64,000 nucleotides of DNA. It comes from CAZSNT01 sp964607765. Its GTDB lineage: Bacteria > Verrucomicrobiota > Lentisphaeria > Oligosphaerales > JABHEG01. Positions 45,602 through 54,589 of this stretch are shown here, one piece after another. Location of the stretch: the NCBI GenBank assembly GCA_964607765.1, contig CAZSNT010000014.1, forward strand, positions 1 to 64,000, read 5' to 3'. Under the pieces are notes generated by a model that saw only the letters and a list, made by a program, of their open reading frames with translations, made no database searches and had not been told where the DNA came from. A program made the position numbers and the translations under genes. Position 1 is the stretch's first letter; each line of letters opens with the position of its first letter.

Positions 45602-45621
45602 GCAGTCGGTTGCAGTCGACT
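45602..45621 (-). repeat. Two decamer units of the CGACCGCAAC family
   Basis: GCAGTCGGTT and GCAGTCGACT sit in the 82-bp gap between the GH127 stop and the sulfatase start, in the reverse orientation to the main array at 59891-60060. Confidence 0.5.
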
Positions 45622-45629
45622 TGGGCGTG

Positions 45630-47591
45630 TCACGCCAACGGCAGCCAGACGCGCATGTCGTGTGGGCCGCGGTTCAGCCAGGCGAAGTTGGGGATGAGCC
45701 GAACGGGCTGGCACTCACAGGTGCTCTCGGGCATTTCGGCGTAAAGGCGTCCGCTCCAGTCGGGTTCGCGCCGACGGCAGGCTGTGCCCTCGAGCACAGT
45801 GACGCCGCCGAGGAGCCCCGGCATGAAGGTCGCCTCCAATTCGATATCGCGCGGAACGTGGATTTCGTGCACGGGCACGTCGTCGGGCAGATCCGCGCCC
45901 TCGAGGCAGTAGACCACGGGGCCGCGCATGACGGCGACCTGGTTGTGAGCCTGCTCCAGCTCGGGGTGTGCGAGCATCAGCCGCGGCCGCATGGGCAGGT
46001 CGAGCTCGACCACATCGCCGGCCGACCAGCACCGTCTCAACTCGACGTAGGTACCGGGTGTTGCATCGACAGCAGCACGCTCGCCGTTGACCTTGAGCGT
46101 GGCGGAGTCGGCCCAGCCCGGGACCCGCAGATTGACTGCGAACTCCGCAGCTGGTGCTTCGTCGACGGTGATTGTGACGGTGCCCTCCCACGGGTAGTTG
46201 GTCTTCTGAGTCAGCTTCACGCCGTCGTGCTCGAGCACGCTGCTGCCGTACAGGTTCACCCAAACACCGTCGTCGGACAGGCTGTAGGCCCACTCGTGTG
46301 TCTTGGCGAGCGTTCGGGCGACCTGCGGGGGGCAGCAATAGCAGTGGAACTCGGACCAGCGCTGGCAGCTGTCCTGGCTGAGCGCGGGGGTCCAGCCGCT
46401 GCGGCCGAGAGGGTTGGTGTAGGTGAAGTTGATGCCGTCCAGGTTCATGGTCGAGAGGGCGCTGTTGTAGAGAACGCGCTCCATGACGTCGGCGAAACGG
46501 GCCTCGGCGGTGAGCTCCAGCATGCGCTTGTTCCACATGCCATTGCCGATGTTGGCGCACGTTTCGTTGTAGGCCGTGGCGTTGGGCAGGTCGTAGACAC
46601 GACCGAAGGCCTCGTGGACCATGTCGGTACGGGGCGAAACGCCATGGTGGTAAGGACCAACGGCCCCGGTGATATACATCTTGGCCTCGACCATGTCGTG
46701 CCAGATGCGGTCCAGAGCCTCGACGAGGGCGCTCTCGCCGGTCTCGGCGGCGACGTCTGCCGCGCCGCACCAGAGATAGGTAGCCGTGACGGCGTGCCCG
46801 ACCGCTTGCGTCTCTTTGCGGAGCGGGATGCGGTCCTGGTTCTGGTCGCCCTGGAAGGTGGTCTTGCCCCACGCGCCGCCGCTGCCGCCGGCCCAGCCCC
46901 GGACCGGCTTGCTGCCGCGCATGTCGATGAAGATGCCGGCCAGCTCGAGGTAACGGGCGTCGTCCGTCACGCGGTAGAGATCGACCAGGCCCATGATGTT
47001 CGAGGGATTGAACCCGAAGTGGACGAGCTCCTCCGGGCGCGGCTGGAACAGGTCGTAAAGGTAGTCGGCCGCTTTGCGCGCGACGTCCACAAAGGTCGTC
47101 TTGCCCGTGGCCCGGTGATGAACGGACGCGGACGTGAACAGGTGCCCGAAGTTGTACAACTCGTGGAGCTGCGGGTGGGCCCAGGGCGTCTTCTCGGGAT
47201 TGAGCTGCGTCTGGGTGTTGATGTAGCCGTCGTCGCACTGGGTTTGAGCGATGAGATCGATCCAGTAGTCCATCTCACGGTTCAGTTCCTCATCCTGGGT
47301 GAGGGCGTAGACGTGGGCCATGGTCTGGATCCACTTGTAGCAGTCGCCATCGCTCCAGTTGGTGCCGCGGTGTGCCCCCTCTTCGAGTCCGGCGCCAACG
47401 CGGAAGTTGGACAGGCAAGCGGAGTTGTCAGCGTGTTCGAGCGCGTCCTTCATCCGTGGGATGACCACGTCATGGCAGAGCGCGAACCGATCGGCCCAGA
47501 AACCGTCCGTCCAGCGTGCTGCTGCCATGGGTGTGGGGTGCAGGCGCCGATGCGGACTGCGAGGGGCGCAGGTATCGTTCTGTTCAGTCAT
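45630..47591 (-). CDS. GH127-family beta-L-arabinofuranosidase-like protein
   Basis: The 653-residue protein has the GH127 (DUF1680) alpha/alpha barrel. Its zinc/catalytic site residues are Glu343 and Cys345 in YNETCANIG, and Cys419-Cys420 in CYCCPP. This is the same pattern and nearly the same numbering as the Bifidobacterium enzyme HypBA1, where a zinc-bound Cys is the nucleophile. It would remove beta-L-arabinofuranose or a related sugar. No signal peptide is seen, so it acts in the cytoplasm on imported oligosaccharides. It heads the cluster reading toward the sulfatases. Confidence 0.9.
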   Translation of the reverse strand: MTEQNDTCAPRSPHRRLHPTPMAAARWTDGFWADRFALCHDVVIPRMKDALEHADNSACLSNFRVGAGLEEGAHRGTNWSDGDCYKWIQTMAHVYALTQDEELNREMDYWIDLIAQTQCDDGYINTQTQLNPEKTPWAHPQLHELYNFGHLFTSASVHHRATGKTTFVDVARKAADYLYDLFQPRPEELVHFGFNPSNIMGLVDLYRVTDDARYLELAGIFIDMRGSKPVRGWAGGSGGAWGKTTFQGDQNQDRIPLRKETQAVGHAVTATYLWCGAADVAAETGESALVEALDRIWHDMVEAKMYITGAVGPYHHGVSPRTDMVHEAFGRVYDLPNATAYNETCANIGNGMWNKRMLELTAEARFADVMERVLYNSALSTMNLDGINFTYTNPLGRSGWTPALSQDSCQRWSEFHCYCCPPQVARTLAKTHEWAYSLSDDGVWVNLYGSSVLEHDGVKLTQKTNYPWEGTVTITVDEAPAAEFAVNLRVPGWADSATLKVNGERAAVDATPGTYVELRRCWSAGDVVELDLPMRPRLMLAHPELEQAHNQVAVMRGPVVYCLEGADLPDDVPVHEIHVPRDIELEATFMPGLLGGVTVLEGTACRRREPDWSGRLYAEMPESTCECQPVRLIPNFAWLNRGPHDMRVWLPLA

Positions 47592-47691
47592 CGGTCCATC
47601 TCCCGGCTGCTGGATATTTTATCTGATATTTCAGCTAATATACCAAGGGGGCGGAGGAGGTCAAGGCGGGAACGTGAGTCGCGCGGAGAGG

Positions 47692-47858
47692 GGGTGTTGG
47701 GGCACTGTCATTGAATTAAGCGACTCTCGGAGATTAGGGCGAAAGACTGAGGCGAAAGATGAAGGTGTGGGGACCCTCATCTTTTGCCCTAATCCTTCAC
47801 CCTAATCTTCCGGGAATGGCAACCAACTCCTTAATTCAATGACATTGGGTGTTGGGGG
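47692..47858. mobile_element. MITE-like element with 15-bp terminal inverted repeats
   Basis: TGTCATTGAATTAAG at 47706-47720 is exactly mirrored at 47831-47845. Inside lie inverted 13-bp units (ATTAGGGCGAAAG type at 47733-47758, reverse at about 47777-47815). The sequence GGGTGTTGGGG occurs directly before (47692-47702) and directly after (47848-47858), as expected for an 11-bp target duplication. It contains no coding frame. It lies upstream of the GH127 gene. Confidence 0.75.
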
Positions 47859-47930
47859 GCTGCGCACGGGCCAATCTCGCTCACCCACGGCGCCAGGCCG
47901 TGGGGGTCGCCGCAAGGCATCCGCGCGTCC

Positions 47931-48025
47931 CCCGTAGCCCGGCTCTCCCGAGCCGGGTGTGCTGCCGTGCCTCCGGATAGAGCGGAACGACAAGGACACC
48001 CGGCCCAGGAGAGCCGGGCTACGGG
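47931..48025. repeat. REP-like inverted pair (REPIN)
   Basis: A 27-bp unit CCCGTAGCCCGGCTCTCCC and onward at 47931-47957 is mirrored at 47999-48025, with a 41-bp loop. The same unit is found at the left window edge. The layout fits a REPIN. Confidence 0.7.
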
Positions 48026-48183
48026 AGCTGCCTCACGTAACTGACACGTTACGGCCGGGACGCGTTGCCTGATGGCATCCCGGCTCAGTGGAGGGTAGAG
48101 TTGCCGATGATTCGTGCGGCCAGTGCCCCGCGAATGTGGAACAAAGTGCTGACGGCTGGGGGAAAGCCAGCCAGGAGAATGCC

Positions 48184-49425
48184 ATGGGTTCAAAGGCCGA
48201 TATCACCATACTCAGAGATCTTGCCAAGCGCTGCCGGGATGCGGCGGCCAGCCAGGACAGGGAGCGAATCAAACGGCAGTGGCGCCGACTGCACGACTGC
48301 GACATGGAACGGCCCATGATCTACATCTGGGTCATCCTCTTCACCGATGAGCTCGAGGAGATCACCAACCTGAAGTGTACCGATCCCTTCTTCCGCGAGA
48401 AGGAGAAGGAGCTGCGAGTCGAGCTGTACCATCACTACACGGGTGACGATTACCTGATCGAGCCTTTCATCAAACTCCGGGCTTCCTATGCCGGGCTCCA
48501 GCACGGGTCGTGGGGGGTCCGTTTCCAGCGTGAGTTGTTCGAGGGCCGCCGCCCGGTTGACGGCGGCGCAGCCCAGGTCTATTCGGCTCCTCCGCTGAAA
48601 TCGCTGGACGATCTCAGCGAGATCCGGCCCGTGGAACACTGCATCGACGAGGCCAGAACGGCAGAACGGCGCAGCAAGCTCGAGGACGCCGTCGGCGACA
48701 TCATGCCGGTCCACGTATCGCGTGCGCCCGTCTACTTCCGCGAATTCTTCGCCCCGACCGTGACGAACATGCGCGGCCTGGCCCAGATCATGATGGACAT
48801 GTGTGAGAATCCCGCCGGGCTGCATCAGCTGTTGGGCAAGATGCAGAAGGCCGTGATTGCGGCACACGAGAAGGGCGAGCAGCTCGGCGACCTTTCCAGC
48901 GCCGATCAGCACATTCAATCCTGCCCTTACAGCAACTACACGGTGGATCCCGGCCCGAACACGCCTGCAACGCACAAGGACCTGTGGTGTTTCGTACAGT
49001 CCCAGGAGTTCACCGGGATCTCGCCGCAGATGCACAAGGAGTTCGCTCTCGACTACCAGAAACCGATCATGGAGATGTTCGCCGCGAGCGCGTACGGGTG
49101 CTGCGAGGACCTGACGCACAAGATCGACATCCTGCGCGAGGTGAAGAACCTGCGGCAGATCTCGGTCACGCCCGCGGCCGACCTGGAGCGCTGCGCCGAG
49201 CAGATCGGCAGCGACTACGTGATCTCCTGGCGCCCGAACCCGACCGACCAGGTCTGCGCCACGTTTGATCGCGAGCGCGTGCGCCGTCTCATCGCGGAGG
49301 GCCGCGACGTACTCGAGAAGCACGGGTGCCACTACGAGATCAACCTGAAAGACGTCCTCACGGTACAGGGCGAACGCGAACGCCTGCGGGAATGGGTCCG
49401 GATCGTCCGCAGCGTGATCGACTAG
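48184..49425 (+). CDS. Uroporphyrinogen decarboxylase-like (URO-D superfamily) protein
   Basis: ATG 48184 with AGGAGA six bases upstream gives 413 residues. The C-terminal two thirds show the URO-D/methyltransferase TIM-barrel pattern (FAPTVTNMRGLAQIMMDM, FALDYQKPIMEMF, YGCCEDLTHKIDILR, CHYEINLKDV). Such proteins are widespread in PVC bacteria and are more often related to corrinoid methyltransferases (MtaA/CmuA-like) than to haem synthesis. It is likely cytoplasmic. The substrate is unknown. It converges with the next gene, the stops being 8 bp apart. Confidence 0.7.
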   Translation: MGSKADITILRDLAKRCRDAAASQDRERIKRQWRRLHDCDMERPMIYIWVILFTDELEEITNLKCTDPFFREKEKELRVELYHHYTGDDYLIEPFIKLRASYAGLQHGSWGVRFQRELFEGRRPVDGGAAQVYSAPPLKSLDDLSEIRPVEHCIDEARTAERRSKLEDAVGDIMPVHVSRAPVYFREFFAPTVTNMRGLAQIMMDMCENPAGLHQLLGKMQKAVIAAHEKGEQLGDLSSADQHIQSCPYSNYTVDPGPNTPATHKDLWCFVQSQEFTGISPQMHKEFALDYQKPIMEMFAASAYGCCEDLTHKIDILREVKNLRQISVTPAADLERCAEQIGSDYVISWRPNPTDQVCATFDRERVRRLIAEGRDVLEKHGCHYEINLKDVLTVQGERERLREWVRIVRSVID

Positions 49426-49433
49426 CGATAGGC

Positions 49434-50309
49434 TCAGCGGACCAGAACGTCAGGTGATGGTTTGAAGTCGTCGGTCAGCACCTGGAAGTGCCCGAGACTT
49501 GACTGCCCCTCCACCTTGATGCTGCGAACTACGCTCTTGTCCGGGGCGATCTCGACCAGGTGGGGCACGTCCGGATTCTTGCTGTAGAACCCGGCAACCA
49601 CATTCCCGTTCTTGAGCTTGGCGCAGCCCACCATGGCGGCGAACGGGAGCGGGCTGTCGCGCTTGGTCATGAAGTCCCAAACAGTCTTTCCGGCCGGATC
49701 CACTTCGACCAAGCCGTCAAAGTAGGAGATCAGTGTATTCCCGTTGGGCAGACGCAAGGCGCCGACCACGAGCTTGTATTCGCCGAAATCGCGGACAACT
49801 TCGCCCTTCCCGTTGTACTCCCGCACCGCGCCTTCCAGAGTGAATGGTGCCAGGTACGTGCCGGCGTCCGTCTTGCGGCAGACGCGGAACTGGCCGTGCA
49901 CTTTCGCGTAGGTTGTGCTCAACTGCACTTCCTTCAGGATCTCGCCTCTGCTGTTGATCTCGCGCAGCAGCGTCGGCCCTTCGACACCGATCAGGAAGCG
50001 GTCTTCGGTCAGCGGACATGCCACGGGGTTCTGCGTGCCGGCGGGGATGGGGGCGCGCCACTTGACCTCGTTGTCCAGCCCGATGGCGACGACGCCGGTG
50101 TAGTCGCTGCACAGGATGTTCCCGGCCGCGGTGACACCGCAGTCCTGCGGGTGCTTCAAAGGCGGCTTTGCCCGCCACTTCACCGCCCCGGTCTCATCCA
50201 CGATCACAACTGCGTTCGGCTTGTGGAACGAGATCAGGTAAGTTCCCGCCTCGACACTCAGGCCACACAGCACAGCCGCTGCCATGCATGAACAGATCTG
50301 TCTTCTCAC
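49434..50309 (-). CDS. Small secreted beta-propeller protein
   Basis: This 291-residue protein has a signal peptide (about 1-21) and repeated blades of the type GAVKWRAKPP, NEVKWRAPIP and GKTVWDFM with ITAAGNILCSDY-like loops. That is the pattern of PQQ/arylsulfotransferase-type propellers. It starts 30 bp after the stop of the 1091-residue propeller gene and is probably its operon partner. Function unknown. Confidence 0.75.
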   Translation of the reverse strand: MRRQICSCMAAAVLCGLSVEAGTYLISFHKPNAVVIVDETGAVKWRAKPPLKHPQDCGVTAAGNILCSDYTGVVAIGLDNEVKWRAPIPAGTQNPVACPLTEDRFLIGVEGPTLLREINSRGEILKEVQLSTTYAKVHGQFRVCRKTDAGTYLAPFTLEGAVREYNGKGEVVRDFGEYKLVVGALRLPNGNTLISYFDGLVEVDPAGKTVWDFMTKRDSPLPFAAMVGCAKLKNGNVVAGFYSKNPDVPHLVEIAPDKSVVRSIKVEGQSSLGHFQVLTDDFKPSPDVLVR

Positions 50310-50339
50310 GATGATGCTCCTCGCCGCGTCTGCTTCGGG

Positions 50340-53300
50340 TCATTCATGGTCGCCTCCGGAACGGAGACACATCACAACGCCATTCCTCATGCTGATGTAG
50401 AGGCGCCGGTCAGCGGCAACGAGGCCATCGAACACGGGGATGGACGGCAACGCCATCTGCATCAGCTTCGTCCCGTCAGCCTTGGCCGCCGCGTAGAGAA
50501 CGCCGCCTTTCTTGCCGACGATTGTGTCCTCTACGGACTTGAACAGGGGGTCGGGATCGTAACGGTCCACGGTCTGGGTCTTGAGCAGTTCGAGGACCTT
50601 GCCGCGGTCAAACACGGGCGACCCGGCCATGAAGAGCGTGTCGCCGGAAAGCACCAGGCCCTCCGCGCACACGGGTGTCTCCGCCTGCCAGTTGCTGATC
50701 ACTTTCGTGTACGTCCTCTTCTTCCCTTTGCCGGTGCTCGTTTTCTTGACGACTTTGGCGGCTTTGTCCCAGGCCCGCAGGAACGGATTTCTGACCGATT
50801 CGTAGCCGTCCTGGTAGCCGAAGACCTGGTCCCGGTCGCACACCATGATGCGGGCGGTGGGATAGGTTCTTGCCGCGTGCGCCACGCCGCGGCGCCCCCC
50901 GAACATGTGCTTGCCGTAAATCCAGTAGGTGAGTTCCCACCACGTGTCATCCAGGAACCCCGCGGAGCAGAAGAGGTGGGGCTCGAACGTATCGCGAATC
51001 GCCAGGTCACCGTCGAAGTTGACGCCGCGCATCCAGATCGTGTCGTCCGAGCAGGACATCACGTCCGGCAACACGCCGGGCATCTCCGCCCACTGCAGCG
51101 ATCTCGAGCTGGGGAACGGCTTGTACAGGTCCCGTGGTGCGCCCGTGCCCGGATCGCGGCTGTAAAATGTCTTCGCTGCGAGCTGGCGCCCCGTCAAGAG
51201 GTCGAGCTTGCCCATCCGCACGCCACCGTCGACGTAGGACGAGCGGCCGGCTGCGTAGTAGACCGTCGCGTCGCGGACCAACACGCTGCCGTGCAGCGGC
51301 CACACCGACTCCAGCCTGTCGGAGACCATGTGCATGCGCGCGTCCGGAGCTGCGCGGCACCGCCACACCAACGTCCCGTCCGCGGCGCGAAGCGCGTAGA
51401 CCCAGCCGTCTCGGCACCCGAAGACCGCGAGCCCGGCCGCTACGGTCGGGGGCGAATCGATCCGGCTGCCCGCCACGTAGCGCCACAGGGGCGCGCCTGT
51501 TCGGCTGTCGAGGACGTGCAGTGTGTTCTGGTCCACGGCGGCGACGAAAAGCTGCCCGCCGGCCACCACGGCCTGCGTCAGACGTCCGCCGAGATCGGTC
51601 TGCCAGGCCGTCTCGAGATCCGTGGACACGACCGTGGCTGCCTTGCCGCTTCTGGCGTTGTCCGCTCGCAACGTCGGCCAATCGCCCGCCGCGGGCTTCG
51701 ACTCCGGCGCGCCTGCACGTGCGCCGCGCATGATCGGATGTGAGTCCGGGCGAGCGAGCTGCTCCGGTCTTTTCGGAGCCAGCGCATGGAACCCGGTGAG
51801 CTTGCTCTCGATGTAGCACCCGCACTGTTCGGGAGGCATGTAGAGCATACCGTTGGCAGGCATCACGCCGTACTTGCAGCCGCCGCGGATCCAGTTGTGC
51901 GTCTGCAGCTCGCCGGTCTTGGTCGATATGAACTCAACCCCCGTTCGTCCGGCGAGGATGTAGTTCGGGGTCGCCTTGTCCCTGTAACAGCGGTGGTGGT
52001 GCCACGTGGGCCAGTCGTCGGCCTGGGGATGGGATCTGACCACCTCGCCGGTGCGCAGACTGAACACCCTGTTGTAGTCGATTTTCCTCTCCAGCGACTC
52101 ACCGACCCACAGGTCCTCACCCACATTGAACACATCGGTCGGGGCCCGGCAGCCCTCGGCACACTTCGTGGTCCACAACTGTTTGCCGGCCTTCGCGTCG
52201 AAGGCGATGAGATTGCCCGTGCTGAAGCCGCCCGCAGCATACTGGTCCTTGCCGAGCCGATGCCCCGGACCGCTCTGGCGATCGGCGGAGAGCACCATGT
52301 CGTCCAATACTGTGAGTGTGGGGGACGACCAGCCGGGCCGGAGATACTCGGAGGGCCTGGGGGCCCGCCACCGCACGTTGCCCGTCGACGCGTCCAGGCA
52401 GACGATGTTCTTGGAGTTCTGGAAGTACAGCTGATCGCCTTTGACGGCAAGCGTCATCGGCATCAGCTCGTGCATGTCGGCCCCCTCCTTCTCCCACAGC
52501 CTGCTCCCGCTGGCCGCGGCGATGGCGACAAGCCGCTTCTGCCGCGGCTCGATGTGGCGATAGGCCATCTGCAGCCGATCGATCTTCTCGACGTCGCCCG
52601 TGTTGATGGACAAGTACAGGACACCGTCCGCACAGATGATGTCCTCGGTCTTCTCAGTCCCTGCATACGTTCGCAGAACGCTGCCGGTCGCCGCGTCCAG
52701 GGCCGACACCGGGCCGTGGATGGAGAGCGTGGCAAACACGGTCTGCCCAACCGCCACCAACCGCCGATGGAGGTCCGCCGGGTAACTGTTCCGGTCCTTG
52801 ACGAAATAGGGCTGCCAGACAGGCAACGCCCGGCGCCACAGCACCACGCCGTTGAATGCGTCACGCGCGACCAGCGCCCAACGGCCGGGCAGCAGGTCCG
52901 GCAGCTTGCTCGGGCTCTCATCGATGATGTAGAGCAGCTGTTTACCGTTTGTCACCATGACGTTCATCGTGGTCAGGTGCACGTGACTGCGTGCGTGCAT
53001 GGGATCGCCGATCCACTGAATGTGGTAGGGCGAGGCAACCTGCTCGTCCTTCGACATCACGTGCCCGTCGGGGCCATGGAGAAAATGCGTCCACGAATCG
53101 ATCGACGACGGGACGGTCTTCCTGAACATCACGTATCCGGCCGGCGCAGGCAGCTTCGGGCGATCGACAGTAAACAGCCAGGCGCCGTTTTCGGCGACCG
53201 AAACGATCGCCGCGCCGCCGGGGCAGAGCACGCGCATGACCTCCTGAGCCCCGACAGACAGCGCGCCTGTCGCCACAAGCACATTGACCGAGTTGTCGAC

Positions 53301-53615
53301 GTACGGCAGCATCCTGTCGGTCAGCTCGGCAAACGAAACGCAGCCGGACAAGCCCTTGGATGAGACGTACTCCCGCGCCTTGGCAAGAGCATCCGGCGTG
53401 TCCGCCAGCCCATGGACCACAATGGCGCTGTTGCGCCGCAGAGCGGCCGTGAACACGCCGTCGTCAGCACCGACATGCACCACCAGCCCGCCAGTCAACC
53501 CGGCAGCGGCAACGATGGGCGCCGCCTGCTCCGGCGACAGTGCAGACGCCTGGAGTGAACCGGACGCCAGAACAAGCAGCGCACACAGCTGCAGGCGGCG
53601 GACTGACTCTCGCAT
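50340..53615 (-). CDS. Secreted methyltransferase-like/PQQ-propeller fusion
   Basis: ATG 53615 (AGGAG six bases upstream) gives 1091 residues with a signal peptide (to about 24). Residues about 30-150 look like a class I methyltransferase fold with a degenerate SAM loop (VVHVGADDGVF) and CPGGAAIVSV. The remainder holds many PQQ-type blades (AYAGTEKTEDIICADGVLYL, GNVRWRAPRPS, GAPLWRYVAG, DGTLVWRCRA). This domain fusion recurs in Planctomycetes and Lentisphaerota, but its activity is unknown. A SAM-dependent reaction outside the cytoplasm is unlikely, so the domain may be structural. Confidence 0.78.
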   Translation of the reverse strand: MRESVRRLQLCALLVLASGSLQASALSPEQAAPIVAAAGLTGGLVVHVGADDGVFTAALRRNSAIVVHGLADTPDALAKAREYVSSKGLSGCVSFAELTDRMLPYVDNSVNVLVATGALSVGAQEVMRVLCPGGAAIVSVAENGAWLFTVDRPKLPAPAGYVMFRKTVPSSIDSWTHFLHGPDGHVMSKDEQVASPYHIQWIGDPMHARSHVHLTTMNVMVTNGKQLLYIIDESPSKLPDLLPGRWALVARDAFNGVVLWRRALPVWQPYFVKDRNSYPADLHRRLVAVGQTVFATLSIHGPVSALDAATGSVLRTYAGTEKTEDIICADGVLYLSINTGDVEKIDRLQMAYRHIEPRQKRLVAIAAASGSRLWEKEGADMHELMPMTLAVKGDQLYFQNSKNIVCLDASTGNVRWRAPRPSEYLRPGWSSPTLTVLDDMVLSADRQSGPGHRLGKDQYAAGGFSTGNLIAFDAKAGKQLWTTKCAEGCRAPTDVFNVGEDLWVGESLERKIDYNRVFSLRTGEVVRSHPQADDWPTWHHHRCYRDKATPNYILAGRTGVEFISTKTGELQTHNWIRGGCKYGVMPANGMLYMPPEQCGCYIESKLTGFHALAPKRPEQLARPDSHPIMRGARAGAPESKPAAGDWPTLRADNARSGKAATVVSTDLETAWQTDLGGRLTQAVVAGGQLFVAAVDQNTLHVLDSRTGAPLWRYVAGSRIDSPPTVAAGLAVFGCRDGWVYALRAADGTLVWRCRAAPDARMHMVSDRLESVWPLHGSVLVRDATVYYAAGRSSYVDGGVRMGKLDLLTGRQLAAKTFYSRDPGTGAPRDLYKPFPSSRSLQWAEMPGVLPDVMSCSDDTIWMRGVNFDGDLAIRDTFEPHLFCSAGFLDDTWWELTYWIYGKHMFGGRRGVAHAARTYPTARIMVCDRDQVFGYQDGYESVRNPFLRAWDKAAKVVKKTSTGKGKKRTYTKVISNWQAETPVCAEGLVLSGDTLFMAGSPVFDRGKVLELLKTQTVDRYDPDPLFKSVEDTIVGKKGGVLYAAAKADGTKLMQMALPSIPVFDGLVAADRRLYISMRNGVVMCLRSGGDHE

Positions 53616-53790
53616 AACGGACTCCTGTCCAATCTGCCTCATTTCGCGCATGATGTGGTTCCCCTGCAACGGAAGCCAGACACCCAAGATACCGCCATGC
53701 GCACGGATGTCGACGGATTGGGCCGCGGATTCAGGAAAAGCAACGGATGGGGCTTCTTGCCTTTCCGGAGTATGGCCGTATAGTTATGGT

Positions 53791-54066
53791 ATGACTAGGC
53801 TGAGTACGAAAGCAACCTATTCTCTCGACCAGACAACAGTCCTCGAGATACGGGAGCTGGCGGCTGCGTGGGGAGTGCCCAAGTCCGAGGTGGTCCGCCG
53901 CGCTGTGCACGCTGCCACACTGCAGAAGGACGCTCTCAGCGATCGGCAGTCGTCCGTGCTGGACGCGTTGGATCGGCTGCAGGCAGGCGCCAGTCTGACC
54001 GCGGAGCAGAGGAGGCAATGGGCTGAGGATGTCAGAGCCGAACGCAAAGCATCGAGTCGCCGATGA
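53791..54066 (+). CDS. Ribbon-helix-helix-type antitoxin of a VapBC pair
   Basis: The 91-residue protein begins MTRLSTKATYSLDQTTVLEI and continues GVPKSEVVRRAVHAA, a typical RHH dimer DNA-binding unit. An acidic/basic C-terminal helix that would wrap the toxin follows. ATG 53791 is preceded by an AT-rich stretch (GTATAGTTAT) likely to be the promoter. It overlaps the PIN-domain gene by ATGA. Confidence 0.85.
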   Translation: MTRLSTKATYSLDQTTVLEIRELAAAWGVPKSEVVRRAVHAATLQKDALSDRQSSVLDALDRLQAGASLTAEQRRQWAEDVRAERKASSRR

Positions 54067-54443
54067 TCATGCTCGACACCAACTTCCTGATCGGCCTCGA
54101 TGAGCGAGGAGGATTGGCGGATCTGTGCTTCCGCAGATGGGTCGGGGAGGGTCCGAGGACCGGTGTGTCGGCGCTGGTGTGGACCGAGTATCTGTGCGGG
54201 CCGCTGTCGCCGCAGAGCTATCTGAGCGCCGACAGACTCCTCGAGTGGAAGGAGCCGTTCCTGCCCGAGGATGCAAGGCTGTCCGCTCACCTCTTCAACA
54301 GCTCAGGCAGGCGTCGCGGAACGCTGATGGACTGCATGATTGCTGCGACAGCGATTCGCTGCGGCGCGCGACTGGCCACGCTCAACAGCGCGGACTTCGC
54401 GCCACTGGTCAGCCACGGGCTGGAACTGGCCATCATCGCGTAG
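54063..54443 (+). CDS. vapC: PIN-domain toxin (VapC-like)
   Basis: The 126-residue PIN protein has MIMLDTNFLIGL (Asp5), TEYLCGPL (Glu42), MDCMIAATAI (Asp90) and LNSADFAPL (Asp111), the acidic set of Mg-dependent RNase toxins. It is unrelated in detail to the VapC copies at 21029 and 24796 and pairs with an RHH antitoxin rather than an AbrB-type one. Confidence 0.88.
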   Translation: MIMLDTNFLIGLDERGGLADLCFRRWVGEGPRTGVSALVWTEYLCGPLSPQSYLSADRLLEWKEPFLPEDARLSAHLFNSSGRRRGTLMDCMIAATAIRCGARLATLNSADFAPLVSHGLELAIIA

Positions 54444-54589
54444 ACAGGCGCTCAGGCTGCTTCTCAAGGTCGCCGCGCTTGTGGGCTGTCGGCCCCCACC
54501 GCCCGCTCGTGTCCCAGGCTCGGACACGGAAGACAAACACCCGGCTCAACGCCATCCGCCCACAGTGTGGTTCCCCTGCGACGGAAACG

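Noticed and set aside
48184..49425. Haem-pathway uroporphyrinogen decarboxylase (hemE)
   Set aside because: Length and the C-terminal Cys/His-containing part fit the broader URO-D/methyltransferase superfamily better, and no other haem gene is near.
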